Shown here one piece after another: positions 47,099 to 62,889 of a DNA stretch of 64,000 nucleotides. Position numbers and translations under genes: made by a program. The stretch is from NCBI RefSeq assembly GCF_023343835.1, contig NC_064472.1:8733469-8797468 (forward strand). The letters run 5' to 3'. This stretch comes from Lagopus muta. Lineage: Eukaryota; Chordata; Aves; Galliformes; Phasianidae. The notes under the pieces were generated by a model, which saw nothing but the letters and a program-made list of their open reading frames with translations, searched no databases and was not told the DNA's origin. Every line of letters begins with the position of its first letter. The stretch's first letter is position 1.

Positions 47099-50000
47099 GC
47101 ATATTGTACATAGCTTTTGTCAGTTTCTTTTTGTTTTACTCTTTGGTCTCTCAGTTCAGGCAATGAAATTAGATTGTCTCTGAACTGATAAGGACCTAAC
47201 CCTGCTCTGGGGTCAGCAGTATGGGTGAATGTATGTCCATTGATCTTACTGCATGCTTCAGGCTTTGCATTGGCATGGCAGGCTGCCCACATACTCCACC
47301 TTGCAGGAGGAAGGGCTCAGGTACCTTCACTCCTGTATCTCATGTACTGCTGTAGTATCAAGGTGTTTGACTTAAAATCAGGAGGCAATTTGGCAGGTAA
47401 AACCTTTTCCTTAATAGATTTTGATCAATCCCAACATTATTTGATCTCTAAGGGGTAAAAAAGGGATTAGCATAGGTAATCCTGAAGTGACCCAGAACAA
47501 GCAGCCTGCTTCCTCAATCCAGACTGTCTGCTAGCAAACTGTAACTGACAAGGAAAGGTGAAGGTGAACGAGGGACAGATGAAAGTATTCAAAGCTGTGA
47601 GATGGTATCTGGAATCCCCAGACAAGCTTCAGTGATCTGAGTGCTGAGGGCAGCAGCTCTTTCAGGGTACGTGCAACAACAAAGGAGCAGAAACCATTGC
47701 TTGTCTTTCCTCATGTAGTCCTCTTTATGGCCAAGTAACTTCTGTTTAGCCAAGAGCGACTGATCTGTACTACAGTTTGTCTACACAATGACTGTATATA
47801 GTTTGCATAGACCTATACAATTCATGAAGCTTGAGTCAGCTAAAGGTAGCAGAGCTAGACTGGATCTGCCAGCTCCTGCAGCTGAGGACTAAGAACCACT
47901 ACCTAAGTGGTTCTTCATAGGCTTGATGTCTTTGGAGCCATTTCATTTTTTTTCTGCACATCTGGTTATAGGGCTTCTGGACTTTGGGGCTGAAAAAAGC
48001 AACAGAGAGGATCACTGTAACTTTTGTAATGCTTCTACTAAGAAGTACAGTTGTTGAGTTACAAAGGCTTTAAAAAGTTCACAAAGTACTGGAATTCAGA
48101 ACCAAAGACTGCATTCAGTCCTTGATAATAAAGATGTTTATGCAAGATTGTAAAACCCAGTGATAATAATAAGGATATAAACTAAACTTGGGGTTAAATA
48201 TTTTGCACTGAATTCCAGTTTCTCTTAGCTTTAGAATTTCTATATAAGCATTTTCAATCATTTTCAGTAACCTTTATCTCAAGGATTTTTAAATGTCTAG
48301 ATTTTCATTCACATGTTATTTGAAAAGCTTAATTAATGTTCTGAAAAGGCGTTCGGTTCATTTTAATGTGCTTGAAACATCATGAACTGTTTAAAGTCTG
48401 GATTTTTGGCTTCTCACATAACTTTCATTACCATAAGTGAAGAGAAAATAATTTTAACCTGCCCTGTATTTCCTTGCCTACGTTTGCCTTGTGCTTGTTA
48501 AATATGACTGCTGTTTCACGTACTTTCATCTACAAGAATTTTCTTGCCTTGGAGGAATTGTGTGCATCACGACTTGGCTTTGCAGTCCAGAATCTTCTGT
48601 CTCATTTCCACCGATTTAAAAGCGAGCCCATGTCACAGGGGCAGTGAGAGTCCTGGCAGGGATGGCTATGCCTCTGCACCACTCGCTGCACTGTCAGGGC
48701 CTGATCTGTATTTACTGTGGCCTGGTGGCTACTATAAAATCAACTGGTGAGTCAAGGTCTAGATCTCAATTCTTGCCAAGAAAATCTGTTTTGAAAATAA
48801 ATGCACTTCTATCTCAGGCACACGCCTACTCTCTGCTAATGTTCATAGTGAGGCAGGAAACAAGCCAGCTACTTGCCTATGAGATGATGTTTTTTCTACT
48901 GAGCATAATTTCCTGTCTTTCCATTCTTGTCTCTCTCATTGCAAATTCTCCTCTAAGCACTATGGTCTTTTCACCTGTCCCTGTGCTTTTCATTCCTCTG
49001 ATCTATTTTCTATATATTTCTTTGTTCTGCTATGCCTCCCAGGATTTTTTTGCTGACTGCTTTGCCTTTGAAATTTTTCTCCCTGAGATTGTTCTCAAAG
49101 CTGAGGTAGTTACCTGAACATTACCTGTTTCTTTCCTTTGTCATGTGTCACTTCCAGTCCCTCCTTCTTTTTCATGGCCGTGTGCTCTTCAAGTGCTTTG
49201 TAATCAATTCTTTTTCTTCTTTTCCCTTTTAGGTGGTGGTTGCCTGTCCTTCTTCTGTGCCTGTCTTTTATTTTCTCTCTCTTCTGACATCAGTTTCTTG
49301 CTTTATTTCATTCTTTTGTCTGTTCATCCTAGTGACTTCAGCCTTTGGTTCAGTCTCCAGCCACCTGATATTGTTTTGTTTATTTTTGAATGGAATCTCC
49401 CGTGTCCTTGGATGAAAATATGCCAGAAGGTCAGAGATGAAGGCAGTAGATGAAGTGAAGTGGATTGAAAATGAATCTTTTAATGTGACTTGAACCTTTA
49501 TTAGAAGCATCATTAGGCTTTGGTATGTTTGTGGATATTAATAAGAAGCATTCCAGTATGCCTCGATCCATGTGTTTACAGTGCAGCTTTGTAAATAATA
49601 AGACTTTTGTATTCTGTGTACTTCACTAACATCCTTCCTTTCTGATCTGAAATTTGTTACATACCATTAAGACCCACAGCATTTTGAGAAAGTGCAGAAT
49701 TATGGAAGGGTATTGGACAATGTTTCTAATCAGGCTGAGATGGATGGAAGAATTAGGTTCTCAGCTCTCTTGAAAAGGAGATCCTGAGTATGACATACTG
49801 GACACTCTGAGGTATAATGTTTTAAAAATACAAACCTTGTGTGGTATGTACAAGAGCTAGCAGAAAGTTGTTGGTAAGGCATGGGACTTCAATCTGTTGG
49901 CCCTGTGCACGGTCCCTGGTGTGCTGAAGATTCATAAAAACTGTTATTTTAAACATGGTTGTCAGGTATGGTGTTGAAGGTGTAGCTTGTGCTGGATCCA

Positions 50001-52772
50001 GAGTTCCAGTTCTTTATTTTGTGGCTCATCCTTGCTTTCTGCAGTGGAGTGTACCCAGTGCTGCTACGTTCTTCCATGGCTGAGCCCACTGATTTGCCTA
50101 TGGTTTCTTAGCTGACACTGCATACATCTCTTTTTATTTTCAGTAGGTAAAACTAGATTTCCTAGATTGCCACAAAGGGTCAATGCTGCTGTCAGAAGGA
50201 GGTAACTTGTGCTCTGTTAAGAAAAGTTCTGAATTTGGACAGCAAGGCGTTCCTCCTTACTCTTGACACACTGGCTTGTCCGCACTGACAGTGTCAGCAA
50301 CTTTTTTTTTGCTGCTCAGCAAGTTGCCAAGGAGGGACAGAGAGGCCCCCTCCCCAAAATGCAGCCAGCAGACACATACTTTCTGCAAGCACAGCCTTTA
50401 AGGTCCTTGTTGGCTGTTAGGTATGCATGAAACCATCCATGAAATATAAAATAAACACTTTGTTTGGTGTCACTTTAAAATGTCTTGGCAAACAGCACTT
50501 AAATTGGCATCCCTACTGATGTAAATGGATGTCTGCTGCAGAGCAGGCCACAAGTCGTTCTGCTTCCCTTGGCTTTGTTTTCGTGCCATACTAATCTGCT
50601 CATTTTGCCAAGTGGTATTTTACTATGGAGACTGCTAATATTCAAAACAAGAATAGAAAGCTAGCAGGAGATTATTAAACAGTTTTACAGAAAATTCAAG
50701 TCCACTGCTTATAATGACTCTCCCTCTTCTCCTTTAGAATCCTACAAGGAATTCCGTTCTTTTTTTCCCCTTGACTTGCTAACCTATTTGCTGAGCTCCA
50801 GAGGAAGCAGGAATGATGATGTCCATGCTCAGGAAGATAAGTAACCTTAACAGGAGCGTTCTGTGATTGCTCAGCCTTGCAGTCTGATTGTCTTCTGAGA
50901 ACAGTTGGTGTGGGGAGCAGAAAGGCTGCCTGCATATCTCTTTAAAATCTTAAAAAATATTTAGGCTGGGTTTGTCAGTGTTCCGCAATGGGCTTTCCAT
51001 TAATAGGTAATCAATTTGCAGCCTTTGGAAGATTTGCCTAATATGAACTAAGTTCAGTTTTGTAGAAACTCCATCATCCCTGCTGAGTTCTTTGGTGTTT
51101 TAGGCAGGATCTGCAAATCCAGGTGTGCTGTACCCACTCTATTCTTTAACAACAAGGAGAAATTTCATGTTACTCAAGGAGTTGTTGTACAGTGGTGTGC
51201 CTGGCTCCTCATCTTATTATGTATGTGTGGTGGCCAGTTGTAAGAGCTGGTGTGGACGAGGTGGTCTAAGCTGAAGTGAAGGGGAAGGAGGAACCACTCA
51301 GCAAAGGCGGTAGTGAGGAGCCTTGTCCTGACAGGAGGAGAGCGTTCATGCTGGCGTGGTTGTGGCTCCTACCTGATTAATCAGGGCAGGCCTTGGGTCA
51401 GCTTGTGAGTGGCACAGACATTTTTCCAGAAGGATTTCTGCAGCTGTGACTGGAGGGTTTGACCTGGTTATTAAATGAACACTTGCTCATGAGAGTAAAT
51501 CTCTTCTTTCTTTGACAGCAGGATGATTTATTTACCATCAGCACTGCCACTGACAATTCAGAGGTTTAATGCAGTGTAAGATGAAATAACGAAGCAGTAG
51601 GGCCTTACAAAATGTCTGTTAAAAAGGAACCAGACATGTCTGGAAACCAGATGACTTGTAAAAAGCTTCAGAGCTTTTGCTGTTCATCAGGAAGGCAGGT
51701 ACCCATTGTTCTGTCCATTTTATATAAAATCAGTGGATGAGTCTAGGATCAGCAATGGGCGGCTGTCACATCACTAACAGAAAGAGAGAGTAATAATCGC
51801 TGTGGATAGAATAAGTAAGATCCATGAGACGTGAATGGATGGCTGTGTACGTTTCTTTATTTTCTTTCTGTCCAGGCAGAAGTACGTTAATTCCAAGGTG
51901 TCGAGGGCAAAACTTTCATAAAACTGCCATTACATGTTTGTAATGCAGATGCAAATACAGGACAGCTTTTCCTAAATGCCAGCCTTAAAGTGCTTCTTTG
52001 ATACACAGCAGTGTCCCTTGGAAAGTGATAATTTGCTTGTTCTTATTATAATGTTCTTATTTTATACTTAAAATTATTTAGAATAATTTCACTTGGAGAC
52101 AGTCGAAGCACTCAACCTAAAAATAGAGTTAGAAATGCTTTCTGGAGAGGTCAGCAACAGGAAAACTTCCTGCTGAAGGCTTGATTCTGCCCGTTTCCAT
52201 CTCTTGTTGGCTTGTCTGCAGCAGAGGGAGCTGAAGCAAGGAAAAGGAAAATTAAGTGGCATTTAAAGCATCAGTTTTCAGCTGTTTCTTCTCTTCAGCT
52301 GCATCATCCTGTTAGATTACTGTATCTTTGCCGTAGCACAGTCGACCTGTCTTACAGTGTATCTGACATCTGACTCAGGGAGGAATTTCTAGGTGCCGTC
52401 AGAAACACCTCCCGGAAGAAAGCTCCAGAAAGCAATGGTCGCCTAAGTTTCATATATGTCCTAAATTCAGGTATTATCCCTGCTATTTCTTTTCAGCATG
52501 GGAACTACAATAATCTGTCCATTTATTTAACAGGATGATGATTCATTAGAATGAAACATTTTCAACATGCAGGAGTTCACACTTTGGCATTTTTCAGTGG
52601 AGCATTAGAGCACATCCCTCAGTGCTCTGAGTTAAGATGATGATCTGGAGGTAAGAAACTCCTTGCAACTATTTTGTCCCACCTACCTGTTCCTGATTTC
52701 CCTAGCAACAGTGTCTCTTTTTCCCTAATATAAATTCCACATATTCACACTCTTCTTCTTGTTAGTTAGAAT

Positions 52773-52818
52773 GGAATTTAATAATTATTATTTAAGGGAA
52801 TTTAATAATTATTATTAA
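52773..52818. repeat. Two-copy tandem repeat, period about 24 bp
   Basis: GGAATTTAATAATTATTATT occurs twice in a row, separated by TAAG. It looks like a local replication duplication. Confidence 0.85.
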
Positions 52819-54634
52819 CATTGTTTAATTAGAAGATTTATGAAGGCTTATGATGTTTTCCGTGGCAAGGCTGTCTTCAATTTGTGGAGAATTAGCTAAA
52901 ACTTAGCTATTTGGATTTAAGTGTTCTTTGTTGAGTGTTCGACTAGATGCTTACCAACATAAACCAAAATACTAACAGCAACTTATTGTCTTAACTCTGT
53001 CCATATTCTGCACCTGGGAGAGCTTAAGTGAGGCAGGGAAAGTATAAAAAAAGGTGTGTGATTATGCAATTAAGCCATGTATCATACTTGGGCTCAATGG
53101 GATGAATTGAAGGTTGCCCCAGCAACCTTAATTCTTGCATTTTCTTGCTTCTGAGCACTTCTCTTTGAGGTCCTAATAAAATAGCATGCTAACTTTCTTA
53201 TTTCACTTCTGTAGCTCATTATATAAGAGCAAAGATGTGCCTGAATTTTAGAGATGTGTATATGAAGGCCAGCCCCTGTCATTAGCACCCTGCTGGTGAA
53301 TATCTGATTATGCTGATTCACAGTTCTAGTTTATTATTTATACGTCCAAATGTATTTGTGACCTTTCCCTTGTACAAACACTATGTTGTGTAGAAGAGAG
53401 AAGGAGCTGTCAGTGCAAAAGGATTGCAGTTTAAATAGTAGCTTAGGTGTAACACATTGAGGGAGTAACAGAATGATGAGGAAACAGTGATCATCATTCT
53501 GAGCTCTGGTGGCAAGAAGAACTGTGTGCTGGTTTGGGAAAGATCTACAGGAAGCTGGAGCTTGTGAAAGAATTAACAAAAGGACCCAGCACAGGCACAC
53601 CAATGAAAACGGCTGTCTTTTCCAGCAACTAGCACAGCTAGACTTTGTGCTATTATCTGAATTGGAGGTGATGTAAAATGTTTTTTTTATTCTTGGCTGA
53701 CCTAATTTTGTTCTTCACCCTGCTTCTTTTAACAGTTTAAAGAGATCTGTCAGTTTGAGTGCATCTTCCATGGTGCAAATATTACCAACATTTTAGCATC
53801 TCGTCACATATCCCTCTATCTGTGTCACCTTCCAGTTGGATTGCAGCAATTTCAGGTTCTTGGACATGAACCTTGCATTGCCTCAGGCACTTTGCTAACA
53901 TGGGCTGTTGTCACGCACCCCTGCAAGAATGATGTTTACTTCCAGAATGCTGCCTTCTGTTTTCTGTATTAGCTTCTGTGGAGTATTCTGTGCCTGCAAT
54001 TCAGTATATCCAACAAATTCTACATTCAGATTGCTTGTTGCCAGACTAGTCTCTGTGTTAGCTGTGTCTGTAGCATGTAGCCAAGTATTTGTGTGATAGC
54101 CAAGTAATCCTGAGGTATATTAGGACTTGGGGTGGTGGTGATGTGTTCTGTGTTTCAAAGTACCAGAGATTAGAGGTGTGGTTAATAACTGTCCTGCCAG
54201 TAGTGTTCTTGCCCCCTTCTGAAGGGAACTCAGTGTAGCTGCTGGTAGAGCCCCCAGCAAGCTGCCCCAGCACCATGTGGATGGTCAGAATACTTCTGTG
54301 TGTAACAGTAATAATAATGTAGGTTAACATTGTTGCATGCAAGCTTCTTAGTTTTATGTCCCTTTTCTGGTGGAGTACTCGCCTCTCTTCTGCTCCTTGG
54401 GTTCCGAGGTCAATAGCTTCATTCTGCTATCATTGGTCTTTGGGAACAGGGTGGCAAGATGTTAGCATCTAGGTCCTTCACTGGGAAGGATAAGATGTCC
54501 ATGTTGATGGTTTCTTCTTCCTCACTCTAGGACCCGACTGAGGTTTCTTTCTATGATAACTAACACACTTACACCTTTGTCAGTGTGTTGTTCAACATTG
54601 CATCTGACATGTGATGTTTTTCAAGTGTTAGATT

Positions 54635-54667
54635 CCCCTTTCAACCTAAGCCATTCTATGATTCTGG
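54635..54667 (+). mobile_element. Minimal CR1 tail
   Basis: CCTTTCAACCTAAGCCATTC followed by TATGATTCTGGG is the last 30 or so bases of a CR1 of the ATTCTATG type. Nothing upstream resembles CR1. Confidence 0.65.
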
Positions 54668-57653
54668 GTTTTTGTTTCTTTGTTTGCTTTTGTTATCCCT
54701 AAAACCATCTTTGCCCAGGCTGACAGGTCTGCATTTCTTCTGCTGATCAAAGGTAAACTGTTTGCAGCTGTGAAATCTCCAGTGCCAATCCTGTGCCCTA
54801 TTATGAATCATCCTGTGCTTGTGTTCCTCTTTGTCATGTTCTATATCTCTGTTTCCAGGGTTTCTTTTGTGCACCAGACCTTTTTTTCCTTCTGCATTAT
54901 GCTACAGTCGTAAAACCATGGATGGTTCTTTACAAAAATAAAAGTAGAGCAGACAAGCCACAGGCCTGTGATCAATTAGAAAAATTGCTGCCCAGCTAAA
55001 GTGAGTAAAACGAAGCTGCAGGTAGGCCAGGAAGAGTTCAGACAACCAGCTTCAGTCCTGAGGACCTGCAGTCTAGTACAGAGCCCAGAACACATTGCTA
55101 GTAATGACAATCGTATATTGCAGAGCTGAGTAACAAGCATGCATGGCCACATCAGGAAGGACATTCCTGACCTGAGGAGTTCAGAGAAGCGAGTGGGAGA
55201 ATGACAGCAAGAAGCCAAGACCTGCAGACTGCCCTGTTATAGTGGTGATTTGTGCCTTTTTCACAGAGCCTTGGGGTTGTGCTGCTATGCATTGTCCTAC
55301 ATTGTTCCTCACTTCTGTGCTCTGCTGGATTATTGCTGCCATTTTAATACCTAAGCTCACACTCTGTCCTGCAAAGTTCTAAGCTGTGTGGGAATGGGGT
55401 AGGGTTTGTGCTGCTTCCACACGCTGGAATCAAATCCCAGCTCTCTTCAATGTCACTTTTGGATTTTAATATGGTTCCAGATATTTATTCACTTGTGGCT
55501 CTTTAGAGTATGTTAATTGAAATGTGTGCAACTGCCAAAACCAATTACCCTCAGATTGACTTGTCAATGCCTTTACAGCTGGATAAACGCTTTTAAATGC
55601 TCATTTACAAAGGGTAATAGTGAGTAGGCTTTATTTCCTCTTTAGAATTAAGAGTTTGTTTTTGATTCAGATCTAAATAATATTCTGCTCTGAAGTTCTG
55701 TTTCAAATTGTGTTGCCTTTATCATATCTATTTCGCATGTAATATCTTCCATGCAGAACAGGATGCTCTGTTGCTGAGCAGTACCATGGGGGAAGCAGGC
55801 TGTCTGTGTTATCCCATGGTTATAATAGGGGCTGTAATGCCAAGGCTTCTGGGCACTCTGCTATGCTCTGCTATCACCCCACGGAGGGTTTTAAAGTAAA
55901 TGTAATTATTTTTTCTGATTTTTTCTTTTTGTATGTGTCCATTTGACTAATAACAATTTATATTTCAAAGTAAGGCACATTTTCTAAGCTTAGAAATTAG
56001 TATCAGTCTGCTCATTTGTCATCACTTTTAGTGTACATTTTCTGGAATAGAAATAATCGCACCTTGTTAGTAACAGCATTCTTACAGCTTTTATGATGGG
56101 AAAAAACACTGAAAGTCACAGTCTCTCATCTCTGCTCCACTTTGTTCTCGTCTGAAAATATTTTCCTTCTTGGAAATGTCTTGCCACATCGTAATAAGTA
56201 ATGGGACTTTAGAAATAAGACTTGGAGATTCTGTGTGAAAGTGATTACAGGTACTTAATTTTTTAATAAGAAACAGAAGTGAATATTTATGCTTTATAAC
56301 AAAGAGGAATCATGAGCAGAGCCTAGGAATTTGTGTAGCATCTCATGCTTTTTAACTTATCAGTAAGAAATACAGAAAAGGGGACAAACCAAAGATAATG
56401 TAAAACTAGGCTTTCCAGCTGGAGAACTGGGAAAACCAGACGGAAACAGCAACTAGCAGGCTTTAACAGTGAGCAGTGGTTCTTTGTATATACACATCTG
56501 TGCTCCCGTTAGCAAGGCTTGTACAAGTCCTTGATGTAGGCAGTTGTCCATGCTAACAGTCAGCATGGATTCCAAAGTGCCTGATTAATTTTGTGGAGAA
56601 AAAGGTTCACTTACATGAAACAAAAAGGACAGTATTTCAGGTTCAAAAATCCACTGGAGCTGAAAGGACATCCTGGAGAAAGCATCTTAAATACCTGCTT
56701 TTGGATACTTTTGGAGCTGTACCTGGCTAGCTAAGAGGTACACTGTTATGTTCTAAAGAAAAATGATAAACACATGGGAGCTTACCCCTCCACCTCACTG
56801 TATTCATTCCTTCTTCTCTTGTATTTTCTTCCATGTGACAAAATCAAATGGTTTTTCCAAAGGGAAACTCTGCTTTTCCCACCAGTCCAATCTGATGTTA
56901 CCTGGGTCCATCCTTAAACTGTTCTTGTTAAAGTCTCTGATGTCTTCTCCTTTGTTTATCAGTTTTCCTTTTAAAATACGTTAGCTTCATTCTTTGCTTT
57001 CTGAGTTCTTCACCTAATCTGTCTCCCAGCATCTTCTCAAAAGGATCTTTCCCTTCCTCTCTGCTTTCTGTAGAGTCTTCACAAATCTTTATCGTTGCTG
57101 TCCTTGCATTTTTTCTTAACCTCTGCGCAACCTTCTTTAGAATGACGCTATAAGGCTTTTGTTGTCTTATTGTTCCCCTTAAAGCCTATCTTAAATTTTT
57201 TCTTTGCTGTGATGCACTTAAGAAGGTTGTTGGTGGTTAACTTCCCAGTTGTTGATCAGTTTTCAATGCTTTTTTTCATTAATCTCCTCTTTGTAGGTGC
57301 TAACCTTCTGTCTCTGACCTCACTGTGACATGCAAGCATTTGGGGCGAGAGTGGTCTTTCTGGTGTATCTGAGTGAGGCACTATAACCTGGTGTGTGTGA
57401 CATGTGTGAGCCACAGATAAGGCATGCTAAGGACAGAGCCTCGCATTTCTCCATTCTGTTGAACTTGTCTTATATTTTGTTTGTGACTACCTGTCATTCA
57501 GAAAAACATTTAGAATAAAGTACTGGTATATCTGGCTTTTGTAAACTACCATTGCAGCAAACCTTAGCAAGCACATTAAAGTTGTATTCTACTCCAGTTA
57601 AACTGGGGAACAGAGTGTTTTAAATTTTTATGTTGGGTCTGTTCTCACTTCAG

Positions 57654-57722
57654 AGCCAAAATGGACCTCCAGGAGGAAAGGCTGTGCAACCGAAGCTTTA
57701 TGGGGCTTCAACTAAAAAACGG
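57654..57722 (+). CDS. DNAI1: DNAI1 exon 2
   Basis: 23 codons between acceptor TTCTCACTTCAG and donor GTAAGC, phase 0 at both ends: SQNGPPGGKAVQPK then LYGASTKKR. It is the least conserved coding exon. The corresponding human exon is shorter, and only the basic end (KKR versus RKR) aligns. Placement between exon 1 and the well-conserved exon 3, with good splice sites and compatible phase, supports it. The segment is low-complexity and basic, consistent with a disordered N-terminus. Confidence 0.8.
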
Positions 57723-59613
57723 GTAAGCTCACAAATCCAGGAGTTTTAAAACATCATTTTTCTTTCTTTGTCTATGAGATGCAAACTAGATTCTGCCTGA
57801 GCAATGACTTGTTTTATGGCGCTATTAACATTCCAATTGATTTAATAATAAGGGGTTCCACTGAGAAGGGAATTACACTAGCAAGGTAGAATAGAAATGG
57901 AAGCTAAAACAAAGGCAGAATTTTGGTAAACTGCAAAATAAAACTAATTTTTTTTTAAGTATATGATATAAATTCCAAAATATAAGCTGACAAAGGCTAT
58001 GAGAAAACTGCCTGCTTTGGTTAGAAAATTCAAAACATATTCCAGATTTGTTTATTAACATAGGAATACAAGCATTAGGGAGAATACTGTTAAGTTTTTG
58101 ACTTTTTAACTCCTGTCAATTCTTTCACTGGCAGGCAGATAAGTGCTTAGAATAGCAATCTTAATCTACTTCTTCATTTACAGAGACAAAACGTAAGCTG
58201 ATGTAGATGGGTTTATCACCATTGGTATGAATGGGGGAAGGACAATTTACATGCTTTTAAACAGACCTTGTGACAAACAACTTTTTGCCTTCTAAGAATA
58301 AATCAGAGTCCTGTTATTTTTCCCCCCTTTTTAAGTCTCTTAAAAGGGAAAGGTATTGATTTTCAAATAAAAAATGAAAAAAAAAAACACAGAAAACCCA
58401 ACACTATTTTTATCTTTGTCACTAGAAAAATAACAGCTCTGAACTAACTGGCATTGAATTGTGTATGAAAAGTGTGCTACAAGCAGGTGTTCATGTGAGT
58501 AGCATTAAATCACAAACAGCTGTTTTGCCCTCACAGTCTTTTGAGAATTGAGGAGCCTGACCTTCCTTTCAGCTTGCTTCATTTTGGCTTCCTTTACCTT
58601 TAGGAGAAAAAAGTTGCAGCCTGTGAATTTCCCTGGCTTCTGGCATATGCAAAATTCTCTGTTACTTCAAGGCACTGTGTGCTTTTACACATCACGTGCT
58701 TTTTGCCTTTGTGCTGCTCTGCTGATAGCATAGCTTTCCTAGGTCTTGCAAACAGCCTTCACTTACACCCTGTATTCATTGACAGCTCCATATCGCTATA
58801 CAGTTTAATAGACCGGAGAGACCTGCATTTAAAAAAGTGTTTGATTTATTTTAAAACAACTCATTACACATTTCAAACTGAGGGAGAAATTTTATGCTGA
58901 GCAGTTAAACACTGTAATCAGCAACCTCGTGTTCTAGCAGTTTATCTTTAATGACCAGTAATTGAAATTCATCCCTGCAGTGATCCGTTTCCTATTAATG
59001 ATATTGTATCATGATACCAACTCTAGTCTAGCCCCAGGAGAGCAGCTCTCCCCGCTGCAGGAATGCAGACCTACTGGTCTTTGCAAGAAAACAGCATTCA
59101 TCCAGAAGTCCCATCCTAGCAGCTTTGTATCTTAATCTAATGTCTAAGTGTAGCTTATATTATAACACTTAAGAAGTAATTGAAGTTTCAATTTCAATTG
59201 AATTGAAATTATGCCTTTTAGTTAAAGCACGGGTCATTTGGGTTATTATGTGGTCAAAAGAAACAATTGCCAACTTTTAAACTGAAATTCAAGTGGAGTT
59301 TCTTAAGTTTTGTTACTGGGGGTTGGACTCGATGATCTCTGGAGGTCCCTTCCAACTCCTACAATTCTGTGATTCTGTGAATTACTCCCATTTGATAATG
59401 GGCCAGGAATTATTTTCAGACAGTATCTCTTCTAACCCACTGAGCTACTGTTGCCAACTACTTGCAAATTTGGGGTTATCTGGTCTCTTTTATGCAGAGA
59501 TGAACAGGGAAATGCTGGTCTTCTTTGTACCATGCATGCAGAAATGCCTCTGTGTGAGCGAGCAAACCAACCACAGTCTTGGTGTTCAAATTGACTTCCT
59601 TTTCCTGCACTAG
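57723..59613 (+). other. DNAI1 intron 2
   Basis: 1,891 bp, GTAAGC to CACTAG. It contains a 64-bp CR1 tail (59318-59381) and an AT-rich 9-bp palindrome at 59190-59210. No other feature is seen. Confidence 0.8.
59318..59381 (+). mobile_element. Very short young CR1 insertion with 5-bp direct repeats
   Basis: GGGGGTTGGACTCGATGATC through CAATTCTGTGATTCTGTGA is the last 64 bp of the young ATTCTGTG-type CR1. TTACT occurs directly before (59313-59317) and directly after (59382-59386), indicating a target-site duplication. Confidence 0.85.
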
Positions 59614-59712
59614 GATGAAGATACATCCACTGAAGTTGGAGAAGGAGCGGATGAGTGGCCAGCATCAAAGACTGTGGTCAAACCTCCAGATCAGCTGGAA
59701 TTGACTGAAGCT
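59614..59712 (+). CDS. DNAI1: DNAI1 exon 3
   Basis: 33 codons between acceptor CTGCACTAG and donor GTGAGT, phase 0 at both ends. It begins [15 protein letters not shown] and ends [10 protein letters not shown]. It closely matches human DNAI1 exon 3 (same length, with EVGEG, DEW and PPDQLELT conserved). It is part of the N-terminal region that precedes the WD40 domain and contributes to the intermediate-chain/light-chain part of the outer arm. This exon and exon 4 are the main evidence for the gene identity. Confidence 0.96.
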
Positions 59713-62207
<2,495 letters not shown>

Positions 62208-62334
62208 GAACGAGCTTACAAGCCGATAAGCTGTGTAGATCAAATAGCCATTCACTTCTCTTTGAACGGGAACATGATACTCAGAGATTCAGATGAAGGC
62301 AGGCGGCAGAGTCTGAGATTAAGCAATGCATCAG
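62208..62334 (+). CDS. DNAI1: DNAI1 exon 5 (gene continues beyond the window)
   Basis: 127 nt, 42 codons plus one base, between acceptor TCATTTTTGAAG and a weak donor GTTGGT. YKPI near the start and DSDEGRRQ near the middle match human DNAI1. The stretch between and the last ten residues are diverged. The exon ends in phase 1, so the next exon must begin with two codon bases and lies to the right of the window. Together the five exons give about 136 N-terminal residues of a protein of roughly 700. The WD40 repeats are not included. Confidence 0.93.
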
Positions 62335-62390
62335 GTTGGTTTATTTTCTGAAATCACAATCATTTTCAGCTAAGCACTGGTACCAATTAG

Positions 62391-62495
62391 AATCATAGAA
62401 TCATAGAATCAGCATGGTTGGAAAAGACCAGCAAGATCATCTGGTCCAACCATCCACGTACCAGCAATAGTTCCTGCTAATTTATTCAATGTGAG
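62391..62495 (-). mobile_element. CR1 3' end, minus orientation
   Basis: Three AATCATAG-type octamers, then GCATGGTTGGAAAAGACCAG and CAAGATCATCTGGTCCAACC, are the reverse complement of a CR1 tail with ATTCTATG octamers. The right edge is approximate. Confidence 0.85.
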
Positions 62496-62889
62496 GATTA
62501 TAATCATACCTCACAACCATAAATTGAATAGATTGCCTCTTTCTCAAGAAACAAAAATAGAAAAGCACATGAACAGCCAGCCAGATGTTTGCCACAGTGT
62601 AGAAAACAATACCTGCTTTTGAAGCCAGCTGAACACCACTCACTGAAATTTTCAGAGCTATTTAGTGTCTTTAAATGTCTTCTACTACAATTGGTTGGAC
62701 GTACATGTCCAACTCCTTATCCTGCTTTGAGAATTTCAGCCATGGTTTAAATCTTAAAGCAGATATGTTCAGAGGCAGGATAAGTGTTTGGGAAACTGTT
62801 ATATACTTGGTGCATTCTTCCTCTCTCATCATTATATCTAATGGACAATGTGAGATATAAGATACTGAGCTAGTTGAACCTTGGATTTT

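Larger units (their letters stand above)
46881..57653 (+). other. DNAI1 intron 1, main part
   Basis: No exon or RNA gene is recognised. It contains A18 (47081-47098), a 24-bp tandem duplication (about 52773-52818) and a CR1 tail (about 54635-54667). Hydrophobic open frames around 48640-49450 are short, unsupported by splice structure, and considered spurious. Confidence 0.6.

Noticed and set aside
48644..49453. Hydrophobic plus-strand open frames that look like membrane proteins
   Set aside because: Pyrimidine-rich intronic sequence gives Leu/Phe/Ser-rich frames by composition. There is no homology or conserved motif, and they lie inside DNAI1 intron 1.
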